A DNA stretch of 64,000 nt. It comes from Streptomyces spinoverrucosus. GTDB lineage: Bacteria; Actinomycetota; Actinomycetes; Streptomycetales; Streptomycetaceae. The position numbers were made by a program, and so were the translations under genes. Below the pieces are notes generated by a model that saw only the letters and a program-made list of their open reading frames with translations, did not search any database and was not told the DNA's origin. Location of the stretch: contig NZ_JADPZX010000001.1 of NCBI RefSeq assembly GCF_015712165.1, positions 6,274,001 to 6,338,000 of the forward strand, given 5' to 3'. Shown here piece after piece: positions 7,317 to 15,621 of the stretch (its first letter is position 1; the number at the start of each line of letters is the position of its first letter).

Positions 7317-8582
7317 AACGACGGGCTTGCAGAGCGGGCGCCACTGGGTGTGGCGCTTGGCTTGCGTCCGGTCCCACCGACCCGTTTCGGGGGTGGGTCT
7401 GGGGCGGTTGACTGCGCCCCGCGTCGCCACAACTCTTCCGCGCGGGCGCGGATGTTGCGGGAGCCGTTGCGATCCGCGTGATCAACGAGTCCGCAGGACC
7501 GGCATGCGAACCAGGCCTGTGAGACCCGGTTCGCTCTGTCGATGTGGCCGCACTCGGCGCAGGTGCGGGAGGTGTACGCCGGATCGACGTACACCACCGG
7601 TACCCCGGCCTTGCGGGCCTTGTACGCGATGAACGCCCCCAGTTGGGCGAAGCTCCAGCTGGAGTGGGTGGCCCTCCCCCACTGCCTTAAGGGCGTGGGA
7701 GGTGCCCCCAGGCTTGCGAAGCCGTACCCGCTCACGAATACCGCCCAGGTCCTCCAGGGCGATTCCGCGTCCGGTGCGTTCTGCCTCGGCCACCACATGT
7801 TTCGCGATCTTGTGGTTGATGTCTCGCGCCCGCCGCGCCTCCTTGCGCCGCCGTTTCTTCAGCCGGCGCTTGGCGGAGGGGGTGTTCTTCTTCTGCAGCT
7901 TGGTCCGCAGGGTGCGTTCGCGCAGCCGTCCCCGGTTCAGGGCGCGTCCGGCCATGATCTGGCCGTCCGAGGTGGTGGCGATGTTCACGATCCCCAGGTC
8001 GATGCCGAGGAAGCCGGCCGGATCCACGTGGGGTTCGGTTTCGGGGATCCCGCAGGTGGCGTTCAAAAACCACATGCCGTCCCGGTAGAGCAGGTCGGAC
8101 TCGCCCTTGCGGTAGAGGGCCAGGCGGGCCAACTGTTCCGGGGAGGCGGTGAACGCCACCTGCTTCACCCGCCCGGACAGGGTCCAGATGGAGATGGTGC
8201 GGTCCTGGATCTGCCAGGACAGCATCCGGTCGTCGTACGGCTGGGCGCCCTCGGGCCGGAAGACGACCGGCTTGTCCACCGCCCGCCGGTACCGCTTCGA
8301 CCACGGCTTGCCCAGGTTTCCGGCCTTCAGGTTCGCCGCCAGCGTGGCGTAGGCGTCGCTGGTCTTCTTGATGACGTGCTGGGCGGCCTGCGCGCCGAGC
8401 CCCCAGCGTTGCTTGATCTCGGCGTAGGTGTGCTCGCGCAGTGCGAAGTTCCGTTTCACATCCTTGGCGAACGCCACCGCGCTCGCCCAGGTCGCCGCCT
8501 CGTTGCAGGCGTGCAGGGTCGCCTCAAGTGCCGCCGCCTGCACGGGCGTCGGCAGGAGTTTGACCTGCACGGTGAGCTTCAC
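7313..8582 (-). pseudogene. tnpB: TnpB-like RNA-guided nuclease gene, frameshifted by a 37-bp insertion
   Basis: The protein reads from GTG 8582 (VKLTVQVKLLPTPVQAAALE) through the RuvC-I region FLGIDLGIVNIA and the RuvC-II region GIALEDLGGIRERVRLRKP. There the frame is broken. The rest continues one frame over as SWSFAQLGAFIAYKARKAG, with the zinc ribbon (CAEC...CRSC) and the last RuvC aspartate (DHADRNGSRNI), ending at 7313. All catalytic residues are thus present but split over two frames. The break coincides with the hairpin element at 7673-7709. TnpB proteins are RNA-guided DNA endonucleases that help IS605 elements persist. This copy should be inactive unless ribosomes shift frame. Confidence 0.85.
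7673..7709. repeat. 37-bp GC-rich hairpin insertion inside tnpB
   Basis: On the plus strand the insert begins CCTCCCCCAC, passes a central CCTTAAGG palindrome and returns as GTGGGAGG before TGCCCCC. It folds into one stem-loop. It lies exactly between codons that are adjacent in related TnpB proteins (RLRKP and the ATHSSW region); its length of 37 leaves a +1 frame. From memory, similar GGGGGCACCTCCCA-type palindromes are scattered in Streptomyces genomes, which suggests a small non-autonomous repeat. I see no second copy in this window. Confidence 0.6.
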
Positions 8583-9019
8583 AGGACCCGACGTTACGCA
8601 GCCGTCCGCACAAACGGGCAACTCTCGCACAACTGGCCACGAATCGGTGATCACTCGCTCGCGCGTTCCCCTTCGTCCGGCTCCGCCGGACAGCCCTGCG
8701 CGCTCCGCGCCCGCCCCCCGGACACAGCGACGCTCCGCGTCGCCACCACACGATGCGATTCCTCCCAGGCGTCAACGCATTGGGTTCCTCGCAAGGATCT
8801 GGCTGAATGGTCACGTGCGCCCGGATGCGCATCAGCGGCTCGGTCCGGTGGCCGGCACCGTCGGTCCGAGGCGCCCAGGCCGACAGCCAACGCATCTGTC
8901 AAGATCACGGGATGACTGGCAGCGCAGGTACGACTGATCTTCCGGGAGGGTGGACGCCGCCCGCCGGCCTCGCGCTGCTCGGTTACCCGATGCTCATTGC
9001 GCGTGCCGACGTGAACTGA

Positions 9020-9190
9020 GGCTGATCCGGGAAACGCATGTACGCGGCCGTGGCCGCGGAGCTCGGGATCATCGGGGAGGCGCTGCGCACGTGGGTCCGC
9101 AAGGACAACACCGGTCAACAGGCGCCGGTCACGCGAAATGGCAGCGGGCCAGGAAGCCCAACCGAAGAGCTGGCCGTAGGGCGTGGTGCG
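9020..9190 (+). pseudogene. IS3-family OrfA (helix-turn-helix) remnant
   Basis: The frame at 9038 gives AAVAAELGIIGEALRTWVRK, the classic IS3 OrfA pattern (VAAELGV..ETLR.WVR). The preceding arginine-rich start of the motif (IRETHVR) is in another frame, so there is a frameshift near 9040. Nothing after about 9190 continues the family. It is a decayed insertion-sequence fragment. Confidence 0.6.
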
Positions 9191-9269
9191 CGTGCGGGGC
9201 GCACCCGTAGGGGGAGTTCTGGAGGTGCGCCCTTGGGGCTACGACAGCGGCTGCCGACGGCAGGTCCGC

Positions 9270-9735
9270 GGAAAGGAGGGCATTCTCTTCAAGTTGGCGA
9301 CGACCGCGGTCGACAAGCCCGACGAGGTTGGGCCGGGCCCTGTTCCTTTCGCCTTCACCGAACTGCTGAACTTCGGCCTGCTGCCGAGGCTGAAGAACAT
9401 CGGCAGCATCCGCCTGTACCGCCCGGACGACACCCCGCCCGGCTGGCCGGCGCTCGGCGCCTCGCTGACGAGGCCGATCCGCTGGGAGCTGATCGAGCAG
9501 CAGTACGACCAGATGGTGAAGTGCGCGACTGTGCTCCGGTTCGGAACGGCGGAGGCGGAGCAGGTGCTGCGGCGCTTCACCCGGGGTGGCGTGCCCCAAG
9601 CATCCCACCTACCAGGCACTCGAAGAACTCGGCCGGGCCGTGCGCACAGCACGTTCCGCCTCGACATGGACAAGCGCCTCGATCTGGGGTCGGCCATCGC
9701 CGTGCCCCGCCCTCGCACACCGACGCATCAGGCCG
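9270..9735 (+). pseudogene. Tn3-family transposase (DDE) remnant
   Basis: The plus-strand frame contains GKEGILFKLATTAVDKPDEV, followed directly by PFAFTELLNFGLLPRLKNIG and SIRLYRPDD, and then LTRPIRWELIEQQYDQMVK with AEAEQVLRRFTRGG. These blocks are characteristic of the Tn3-family transposase, but the first two are normally far apart, so an internal deletion joined them. After RFTRGG the frame shifts: PKHPTYQALEELGRAVRTA continues in another frame from about 9595 and then degenerates. A full Tn3 transposase is about 1000 residues; about 150 remain. Confidence 0.75.
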
Positions 9736-9876
9736 CCTGATCAACCTCGAAGTCACGCTGAGGGGCTTCCAGGCTTGGCCGACCTGGGAACCATCGGCGA
9801 GCCACCCCCGGCTGAGCGGAATGTCCGGGCGTGGCCAGGCGGCAGCCGCGTTCTGTTGTATGGCCGACGGTGTGGC

Positions 9877-10509
9877 CTACTTGTCGGTTATGAACGGTGC
9901 GCGGCCGATCTGGGTGGGGTCGGTGAGCTGCTGGAGGAAGTACGCGGCGGCGTTGGCCCGAGAGAGGCGCAGTCCTCCCTTGTCGCCGACTTTGCGGACG
10001 TTGATGGAGGCGGTCTTCGGGCCGTTGGAGAGGAAGGGGATGCGGACGATGGTCCACTTCAGTCCGGACTCGCGCACGATGTGGCCGATGGTGACGATGG
10101 TGTTGTACGCGTCCGGCGTGAACTTCTTGACGGCGGTGGCTGTGAGGCCGACCTTGAACTCCTTGCTGTCGGCCGGGTCGGGGATGCTGGGCGTGCCCAG
10201 TGCCACCAGCCGCTCGACGCCGTGTTCGTGCATGGCCGCGACGATGTGGCGGTAGCCGGTGACCAGCGGCGGGGCGTCGGCCTTTTTGGTGGTGGGGCCG
10301 AGCGTGCTGAGGACGGCGTCGCTGCCGTGTACCGCCTTGGCGATGGCTGCGGCGTCGTCGAGCTGTCCCTGGACGGCGGTGAGCCGCTCGTGTGTGGGCA
10401 GTTTCGAGGGGGTGCGGGCGTAGGCGGTGACCTCGTGGTCCTCGGCCAGGGCCTGGTTGATCAGGAGCAGGCCGGTGGGGCCGGTTCCGCCGAAGACGGT
10501 GACGCGCAT
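9877..10509 (-). CDS. NAD(P)H-binding protein (NmrA/atypical SDR family)
   Basis: A 210-residue atypical SDR with an N-terminal Rossmann motif GGTGPTGLLLINQA (about residues 7-20), DAVLSTLGP at the fourth strand and YRHIVAAMHEHGVERLVALGT in the middle. This is the NAD(P)-binding-domain family often named NAD(P)H-binding protein or YwnB/BVR-B-like. Some members reduce flavins or biliverdin; others are redox sensors. The ATG lies 4 bases behind the MFS stop codon on the same strand, so the two genes are one transcription unit with tight coupling. A role beside an efflux pump, such as reducing or sensing its substrate, is inference. Confidence 0.8.
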   Translation of the reverse strand: MRVTVFGGTGPTGLLLINQALAEDHEVTAYARTPSKLPTHERLTAVQGQLDDAAAIAKAVHGSDAVLSTLGPTTKKADAPPLVTGYRHIVAAMHEHGVERLVALGTPSIPDPADSKEFKVGLTATAVKKFTPDAYNTIVTIGHIVRESGLKWTIVRIPFLSNGPKTASINVRKVGDKGGLRLSRANAAAYFLQQLTDPTQIGRAPFITDK

Positions 10510-10513
10510 GGGT

Positions 10514-12064
10514 TCATTCCTTCACAGCGTGGAGAGGTTGGTTCGGAGGATCGGTGGGGTTGACCGCGTGACGTGCCAGTGCGGCGGTGCCGCCCGGGAC
10601 CGCGGACGGCGTCGCGGACTCGGATGCGGTATCCGCCGTGGCGGTGGCGCGCCGGTCGCGCGGGATGAAGGAGGCCAGGGCGAAGGCGAGGAGGCCGGCG
10701 CCGCCGCCGACGGCCATGACCGTCTTGAAGCCGTTCTCCGACGGCAGGGCGACGGAGCCGAAGTTCGTGGTCATCTGGGAGAGGATCACGGCGGCGACGG
10801 CACTGGCGGACGACGTACCGATGGCACGCATGAGGGTGTTGAGGCTGTTCGCGGCACCCGTCTCGGATGCGGGCACGGCGCCCATGACCAGAGTCGGCAT
10901 GGCGCCGAAGGTGAAGCCGACGCCGGCGCCGACGATGCAGGACACCAGTACGAAGTGCCAGACCGCGTTCATGAGCACGATGTTCAGCCCGTAGCCTGCC
11001 GCCACGATCAGAGCGCCGATCATCAGGGTCGTCTTCGGGCCCCTGGCCCTGGTGACGCGGCCGGACACCGGAGCCGTGGCCATCATCACCAGGCCCATCG
11101 GCGCCATGACCAGGCCCGCGGTGAGCAGCGACGTGCCCAGACCGTAACCGGTCGCCGCGGGCAGCTGCAGGAACTGCGGCACGATCAGTATCGTCATGTA
11201 CAGGCTGAACCCGACGGCGATCGAGGCGACGTTGGTGAACAGCACCTGGCGGCGCGCGCTGGTGCGCAGGTCCACCAGCGGCTCCTTGACGCGCAGCTCG
11301 AACAGACCCCACAACAGCAGCACCACGACGGCCGCGGCGAACAGGCCGAGGGTGGTGCCGCTGGTCCAGCCCCAGCCGGCCCCCTTGGAGACGGCGAGGA
11401 GCAGGCAGACCAGGCCGGCCGCCATGCCGATGGCTCCGACGAGGTCGAAGCGTCCGCCGGAACGCACCTTCGACTCCGGTACGAACACCAGCACCAGGAC
11501 GGCGGCGAGGGCGCCTGCGGCGCCCGAGGCCCAGAACAGCGTGTGCCAGTCGAAGTTGTCCGCGATGGCCGCGGCGGCGGGCAGGCCGAGGGCACCGCCC
11601 ACGCCTTGAGATGCGCTCATCAACGCGGTGGCGGAGCCGAGTCGCTCCGGGGGCAGTTCGTCGCGCATGATGCTGATGCCGAGCGGGATGACGCCGGCGG
11701 CCAGCCCCTGCAGCGCCCGGCCGACGACCAGCGGGGCCAGGGTGTCGCTGAGGGCGGCGGTGACCGAGCCCGCCACCAGCAGGACCAGGCTGACCAGGAG
11801 CATGCGGCGCTTGCCGATCATGTCTCCGAGTCGGCCCGTCACGGGGGTGGCCACGGCGGCCGCGAGCAGCGTGGCGGTGAGGGCCCAGGAACTGTCGGAC
11901 GGCGAGGCTCCCAGGAGCTTCGGAAGGTCCGGGACGATCGGGATCACCAGGGACTGCATCAGCGAGAACACGATCCCGCCGAAGGCCAGGGCCGCCACGA
12001 CGGCATTGGCCCTCGGTGCTGTGGTCCTTCCATCGTCACCGGTCCGGGGAGAGGCGTGGGACAT
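10514..12064 (-). CDS. MFS transporter, DHA2-type multidrug exporter
   Basis: A 516-residue membrane protein with about 14 hydrophobic segments, the size of the DHA2 (14-TM) drug:proton antiporters. Motif A is GRLGDMIGKRRML in the loop after helix 2, and the motif C-type glycine/proline pattern (ASQGVGGALGLP) follows later. Such pumps expel antibiotics, dyes or toxic metabolites at the cytoplasmic membrane. The ATG at 12064 was preferred over an upstream in-frame start at 12361 because GGAGG lies 7 bases before it and the extra 99 residues are arginine/proline-rich non-coding text. It is followed 4 bases later by the NAD(P)H-binding gene. No regulator gene is directly attached. Confidence 0.85.
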   Translation of the reverse strand: MSHASPRTGDDGRTTAPRANAVVAALAFGGIVFSLMQSLVIPIVPDLPKLLGASPSDSSWALTATLLAAAVATPVTGRLGDMIGKRRMLLVSLVLLVAGSVTAALSDTLAPLVVGRALQGLAAGVIPLGISIMRDELPPERLGSATALMSASQGVGGALGLPAAAAIADNFDWHTLFWASGAAGALAAVLVLVFVPESKVRSGGRFDLVGAIGMAAGLVCLLLAVSKGAGWGWTSGTTLGLFAAAVVVLLLWGLFELRVKEPLVDLRTSARRQVLFTNVASIAVGFSLYMTILIVPQFLQLPAATGYGLGTSLLTAGLVMAPMGLVMMATAPVSGRVTRARGPKTTLMIGALIVAAGYGLNIVLMNAVWHFVLVSCIVGAGVGFTFGAMPTLVMGAVPASETGAANSLNTLMRAIGTSSASAVAAVILSQMTTNFGSVALPSENGFKTVMAVGGGAGLLAFALASFIPRDRRATATADTASESATPSAVPGGTAALARHAVNPTDPPNQPLHAVKE

Positions 12065-12339
12065 GGTCGAGCCTCCGTGAGTACAAGAGGTAATAGGCGA
12101 TAGAGGGGTGGTGCGACAGGGAGGCCTTGCGGCTTTCACGAACGATCCGGACGTGGTCCGAGCACGCCGTGGCCTGGTTCGTTGCCGCGCGCCCCGTCGA
12201 CACCGTGGAGGAGGAGAGGTGCCAGGAGGCGCTCCACCTCCCCGCGCTCGCCGGGGTGGCTGCCGCCTTGCTCGCCGGTGAACTGGATATGGCCGATGCC
12301 GTCGGGCACCCTGGCGTCGCCGGGTGGGACCGTGCCTTC

Positions 12340-13226
12340 TCAAGCGCCGGGAGCCGGACATCGGGGACCGCCGGGCATGCCGCTGCGTCGAGAATGCCGA
12401 GCTCGCGGCCCATTCGGTTGGTCCATCGACCCGTACGGTGTACAGGTCCGTCGGTCAAACGCCGGCGGGGGGAGCCGACTCCCGCCGGCGACTTCGAGGA
12501 TCTTGCCGGTGACGTAGGCGCCCGCAGGTGAGACGAGGTAGAGAACCGTCGCGGCGATGTGCTCGGGGTCGCCCATGCGCCGCAGCGGGATCGCACTCTC
12601 CAGCTTTTCGATGATCTCGGGGGTGCTCACACCGTCCAGCACCGACGTCGCGATCGAGCCCGGCGCGATCGCGTTGACCCGGATCCGGGGTGCCAGATCC
12701 AGCGCGGCTAGGCGCGTGTAGTGGGAGAGCGCGGCCTTCGCGGTGCCGTAAGCGGCCCGGCCGCGTCCCGCGACGCGGCCGACGAGCGAAGAGACGTTGA
12801 CGATCGCCCCGCCTCCGCCTTCGAGCATGTAGGGCGCCGCCGCGGTGGTGAGGGCGTGCGCGCCCGACACGTTGAAACGGAAGGATTCCTCGAGAAAGTC
12901 GGTGGTGGTCTCCAGCAGTGGGTGCCGGTGTGGGTCCCGCCGACGTTGTTGACCACGATGTCGAGTCGGCCGAAGACCTCCACCGCCGCATGTGCCAGGT
13001 CTGCCGCCGCTTGCGGATCGCTGAGGTCGGCGGGCACGACGTGGGCCCTGCGGCCGGCCTTCGCCACCCGCGCGGCCACCTCGGTCAGATCCTCTTCCGT
13101 GCGCGAGGTGATGACCACGTCGGCGCCTGCTTCGGCGAGTGCCACCGCTGTCGCGGCGCCGATGCCCCGGCCGGACCCGGTTATCACGGCGACCTTGTCC
13201 TTGATCTGGAAAAGGTTGCTTGTCAT
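12340..13226 (-). pseudogene. SDR family oxidoreductase, frameshifted
   Basis: The first part (ATG 13226 to about 12930) is a classic short-chain dehydrogenase: [20 protein letters not shown], then DIVVNNVGG. Near 12915-12930 the reading frame jumps. The rest, [29 protein letters not shown] with the catalytic YGTAK, and [11 protein letters not shown], is in another frame. A net gain of two bases (or loss of one) would explain it. All catalytic residues exist in the two halves, so the gene is a recent pseudogene or the site of a sequence error. The end after [13 protein letters not shown] looks non-native and runs to 12340. It is divergent from the TetR gene at 13434, its probable regulator. 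Confidence 0.75.
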
Positions 13227-13433
13227 GCCGGGACCGTAGCATCGCTCCTCCGCTAAGTGTTAGTCACCTTTCATTTATTTGTCGATCAGGTCAGGGTGGA
13301 ACGTGCGGCTCATGACGCCGGTCTGCGTGCCCGCGTAGCTGTTCCTCCGCTACGGCGATGTTCGCCACGCATGTCGGATGACTGCTGGAGTGCACGTGGT
13401 CATGACCCTGGAAGCGCGTACTACTGTGCAGTC

Positions 13434-14042
13434 ATGGCGACGGACGGACGGACCTTGAGGGCGGACGCTGCTCGTAACTACCAGCGGATCGTCGGTGTCG
13501 CGGTCACGGCGTTCGAGGAACTCGGGCCGGAGGTGACCCTTGAGGAGATCGCTCGGCGCGCGGATGTGAGTGTGATGACGGTCTACCGGCGTTTTCGCGC
13601 GCGCGACCAGTTGGTCCGGGCTGTCCTGGACTACGTCCTCACCACAGAGATCCAGCCCATGACAGCGGCACACACCGACGATCCTTGGCGAGATCTCGTC
13701 AACGTGCTGGAGGCCGGCATCGATGTGCTGGCTCGTCGGCAGGTCATCCTCTCCATCGCCCGGGAGTCCGACGCGTTCGATGTCGAAGGCGTGCGCCACT
13801 ACCTGTCCTCCCTTGAACGGTTGCTGCGCCGCGCCGTCGAAGCGGGAGCGGTGCGACCGGAACTGGAGGTTCGTGATCTGGCGGCGGTCATCGTCATGGT
13901 TCTGGCCACGGTGCGTCCAAGCGATCCCGATGGCGCGGACCGCAGACGCAATCTCGCCTTGGTCGTCGAAGGGTTGCGCGTCTCGCCGACCACCCTGCCC
14001 CCATCATCTCGGCAGACCCCTGGGTCTGCTGTCTGCGAGTAG
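13434..14042 (+). CDS. TetR/AcrR family transcriptional regulator
   Basis: A 202-residue regulator with an N-terminal DNA-binding domain (LRADAARNYQRIVGVAVTAF, then IARRADVSVMTVYRRFRARD, about residues 8-60) and a C-terminal ligand-binding helical domain ending near residue 190. It is divergent from the frameshifted SDR gene (207-base gap), the usual arrangement for a TetR repressor and its target. The ATG at 13434 was chosen because the domain begins right after it; the longer frame from 13257 adds low-quality sequence. No clear palindrome was found by eye in the gap. If the SDR is truly broken, the regulator may have lost its main target. Confidence 0.8.
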   Translation: MATDGRTLRADAARNYQRIVGVAVTAFEELGPEVTLEEIARRADVSVMTVYRRFRARDQLVRAVLDYVLTTEIQPMTAAHTDDPWRDLVNVLEAGIDVLARRQVILSIARESDAFDVEGVRHYLSSLERLLRRAVEAGAVRPELEVRDLAAVIVMVLATVRPSDPDGADRRRNLALVVEGLRVSPTTLPPSSRQTPGSAVCE

Positions 14043-14594
14043 TGACAGGGAGCCCGATTTCCGTGTGGGCACAGCAGGCGTTCGGCCTCCGCCGAGTGTC
14101 GCGGTGCTGACTTGCCTCGGCGCCACGGGTGAGCTCACCTCGGCTCAATCGCCTTCGCGTCCCCAGAAAACCGTATGTTGTGACGGATGTCCGGGCCGGG
14201 CGTAGAAGGACGCTGGTGTTCAAGGGAACGATGGGGATTGCTCCCATGGTGTGCGGCAGCCGGAACTCCTCGAAGACGACCTGTGCAACACGGCCCGCGC
14301 TGGTCGCTGCGATCGCCTACCGCACGCCGAATGGGGCACTCGTGGATCGCCTCACGGGGTGACGCGTCTGTGTCACGACACCGAGACGTCCCTCGGGCGG
14401 CGCTCGGCGGTCCACGCCGCCCGTCGCGCCACTCCTGTGCTGGTACGCCCATCGGGTGTCGTGCTGCGAGGGGATGCCGACGGGTCGGTCCCGCAGGTCT
14501 TCGAGCGCTTGCAGGCGGTGTTGGCGAGCGTCACGGCACAGGGCAGTCACCTGTGCGCGGCGTCACGCGGTGTGCCGTCGCGGAGAACGGTCGT
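14043..14594. other. Gene-free stretch
   Basis: Between the convergent TetR genes I see only compositionally open frames. A short minus-strand segment (about 14180-14290) reads like protein (VVFEEFRLPHTMGAIPIVP) but has no start, no ribosome-binding site and no recognisable family. No strong hairpin was noticed. Confidence 0.4.
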
Positions 14595-15299
14595 TCACCC
14601 AGTGCAGTCGCGATCACCGTCGAGTCGGAGCATGGCGCGGTACAACTCGTCCTTGCTCAACGGCGGTTGGGGAAGCGGATGCGCCCGCTCGGCGCGGAAC
14701 CCGTCGAGCAGCAGGTGCAGGAAGCGGCGCCAAGTCCCCGGTGCGACGTCCTCAGTGGCTTCGGTGACGCTTCCGTTGGCCCAGATCACGAAGGTGAGAT
14801 CTTCGGACGTGATGTCGGAGCGGAGCGTTCCCTGCTCCTGTGCGCGCTCCACGATGCGGACGGCGAGTTCATAGATGCGTGACTGCGCCCCCGCCAGACA
14901 TGCCGTCTCCGGCAGCCGAATGGCAGCCAGGTCCTGGAATCCCCTGTCCCCGACCTGGAGTTCACACATCGTCTCGAGGAAGAGGCACAGTCCCTCCCAC
15001 GCGTCGTCCATGGCCGCGGCCTTCTCTGCGGCCTCCCGCCAGGCCTCGATCTTGTCGGCGAACACCGCCTGCACGAGGTGGAGGCGTGTGGGGAAATGGC
15101 GGTACAGCGTGCCGATGGCCAGGCCCGCTCGCTTGGCCACCTGCTCCAGCGAGGCTTCCATGCCCTGCTCGGCCAGACATGCGCGAGCCGCCGAGAGCAG
15201 GGCGTCCCGGTTGCGCTGCGCGTCACGCCGCAGAGGACGGCCCGTCGCGGCTTCGCCGCGTGCTCGCTGAGTCGACATACCTAAGAGGATATCCAACAT
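14595..15299 (-). CDS. TetR/AcrR family transcriptional regulator
   Basis: A 234-residue TetR-type protein with DNA-binding domain RRDAQRNRDALLSAARACLA and VAKRAGLAIGTLYRHFPTR (about residues 22-70), and an effector domain resembling that of the regulator at 6603 (the segment DAWEGLCLFLETMCELQVGDRG). The start at 15299 has GAGGA 8 bases upstream; an alternative ATG at 15278 lacks a good site. The operator palindrome overlaps the chosen start, implying tight autoregulation. It is divergent from the F420-reductase-like gene at 15622 and the reductase genes behind it, which are its likely targets. This assignment rests on position only. Confidence 0.85.
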   Translation of the reverse strand: MLDILLGMSTQRARGEAATGRPLRRDAQRNRDALLSAARACLAEQGMEASLEQVAKRAGLAIGTLYRHFPTRLHLVQAVFADKIEAWREAAEKAAAMDDAWEGLCLFLETMCELQVGDRGFQDLAAIRLPETACLAGAQSRIYELAVRIVERAQEQGTLRSDITSEDLTFVIWANGSVTEATEDVAPGTWRRFLHLLLDGFRAERAHPLPQPPLSKDELYRAMLRLDGDRDCTG

Positions 15300-15341
15300 G
15301 AGGCCGTCCTCATGTTTGCTGGTACGATGGGCAACATGAGG
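15295..15341. promoter_or_regulatory. Perfect palindromic operator plus half-site upstream of TetR
   Basis: AACATGAGG (15295-15303) and its exact complement CCTCATGTT (15308-15316) form a 9-bp inverted repeat around a 4-base spacer. A third copy AACATGAGG lies at 15333-15341, 38 bases after the first. The palindrome overlaps the start and ribosome-binding site of the minus-strand TetR gene and lies in the 322-base gap to the divergent reductase gene. This is a strong candidate binding site for that TetR protein. The rest of the gap holds no gene. Confidence 0.7.
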
Positions 15342-15621
15342 GACCCCTCGACTTGTATGGTCGGGAGTGCATGTCGCCAGTCGCATACGCAGTCCGGACC
15401 AGCGTCCTCCCGCGCATGTCCTGCCGGCGACGACGTCTCGCGACCGGCCCAGCCGTGGCCGGGAAAGGGTCGAAGAACCGCCGGCGTTCCTGTGGGCCCA
15501 GCGGATGGCGGCCTCCTCGAATCTGCCCCTGCGTGATCGAGCCTGGCCCACTCCCACCCTTCGACGCTCTGCCCCAGCGACCTCCTACCCAGCTCTGTTG
15601 ACTTACCAGGAGACATGACCC

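Larger units (their letters stand above)
7290..8660 (-). mobile_element. IS200/IS605 (IS1341-type) element carrying only a tnpB-like gene
   Basis: The element consists of a single tnpB-type gene (minus strand) with no tnpA beside it. Its right end is marked by a hairpin at 7306-7325 (CCCGTCG, six-base loop, CGACGGG) followed on the minus strand by GTTGAC, typical of IS605-family ends. The left end near 8583-8660 is not clearly delimited, so the outer coordinates are approximate. The 3' part of the gene and the right end are where the guide (omega/re) RNA of active TnpB elements would lie. Insertion took place at the 3' end of the TetR gene. Confidence 0.6.
8583..9876. other. Transposon graveyard without intact genes
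   Basis: Between the tnpB element and the NAD(P)H-binding gene no intact gene is supported. 8660-9010 holds only fragmentary frames. An IS3 OrfA-like remnant (about 9020-9190) and a Tn3-type transposase remnant (about 9270-9735) are listed separately. 9740-9876 shows nothing recognisable. Confidence 0.6.

Noticed and set aside
7313..8582. Programmed ribosomal frameshift in tnpB
   Set aside because: The frame break coincides with a discrete palindromic insertion rather than a slippery site, so disruption is simpler.
10427..12103. 558-codon plus-strand open frame opposite the MFS gene
   Set aside because: Composition artefact (G, H, R, D, Q rich) antisense to a 14-helix transporter.
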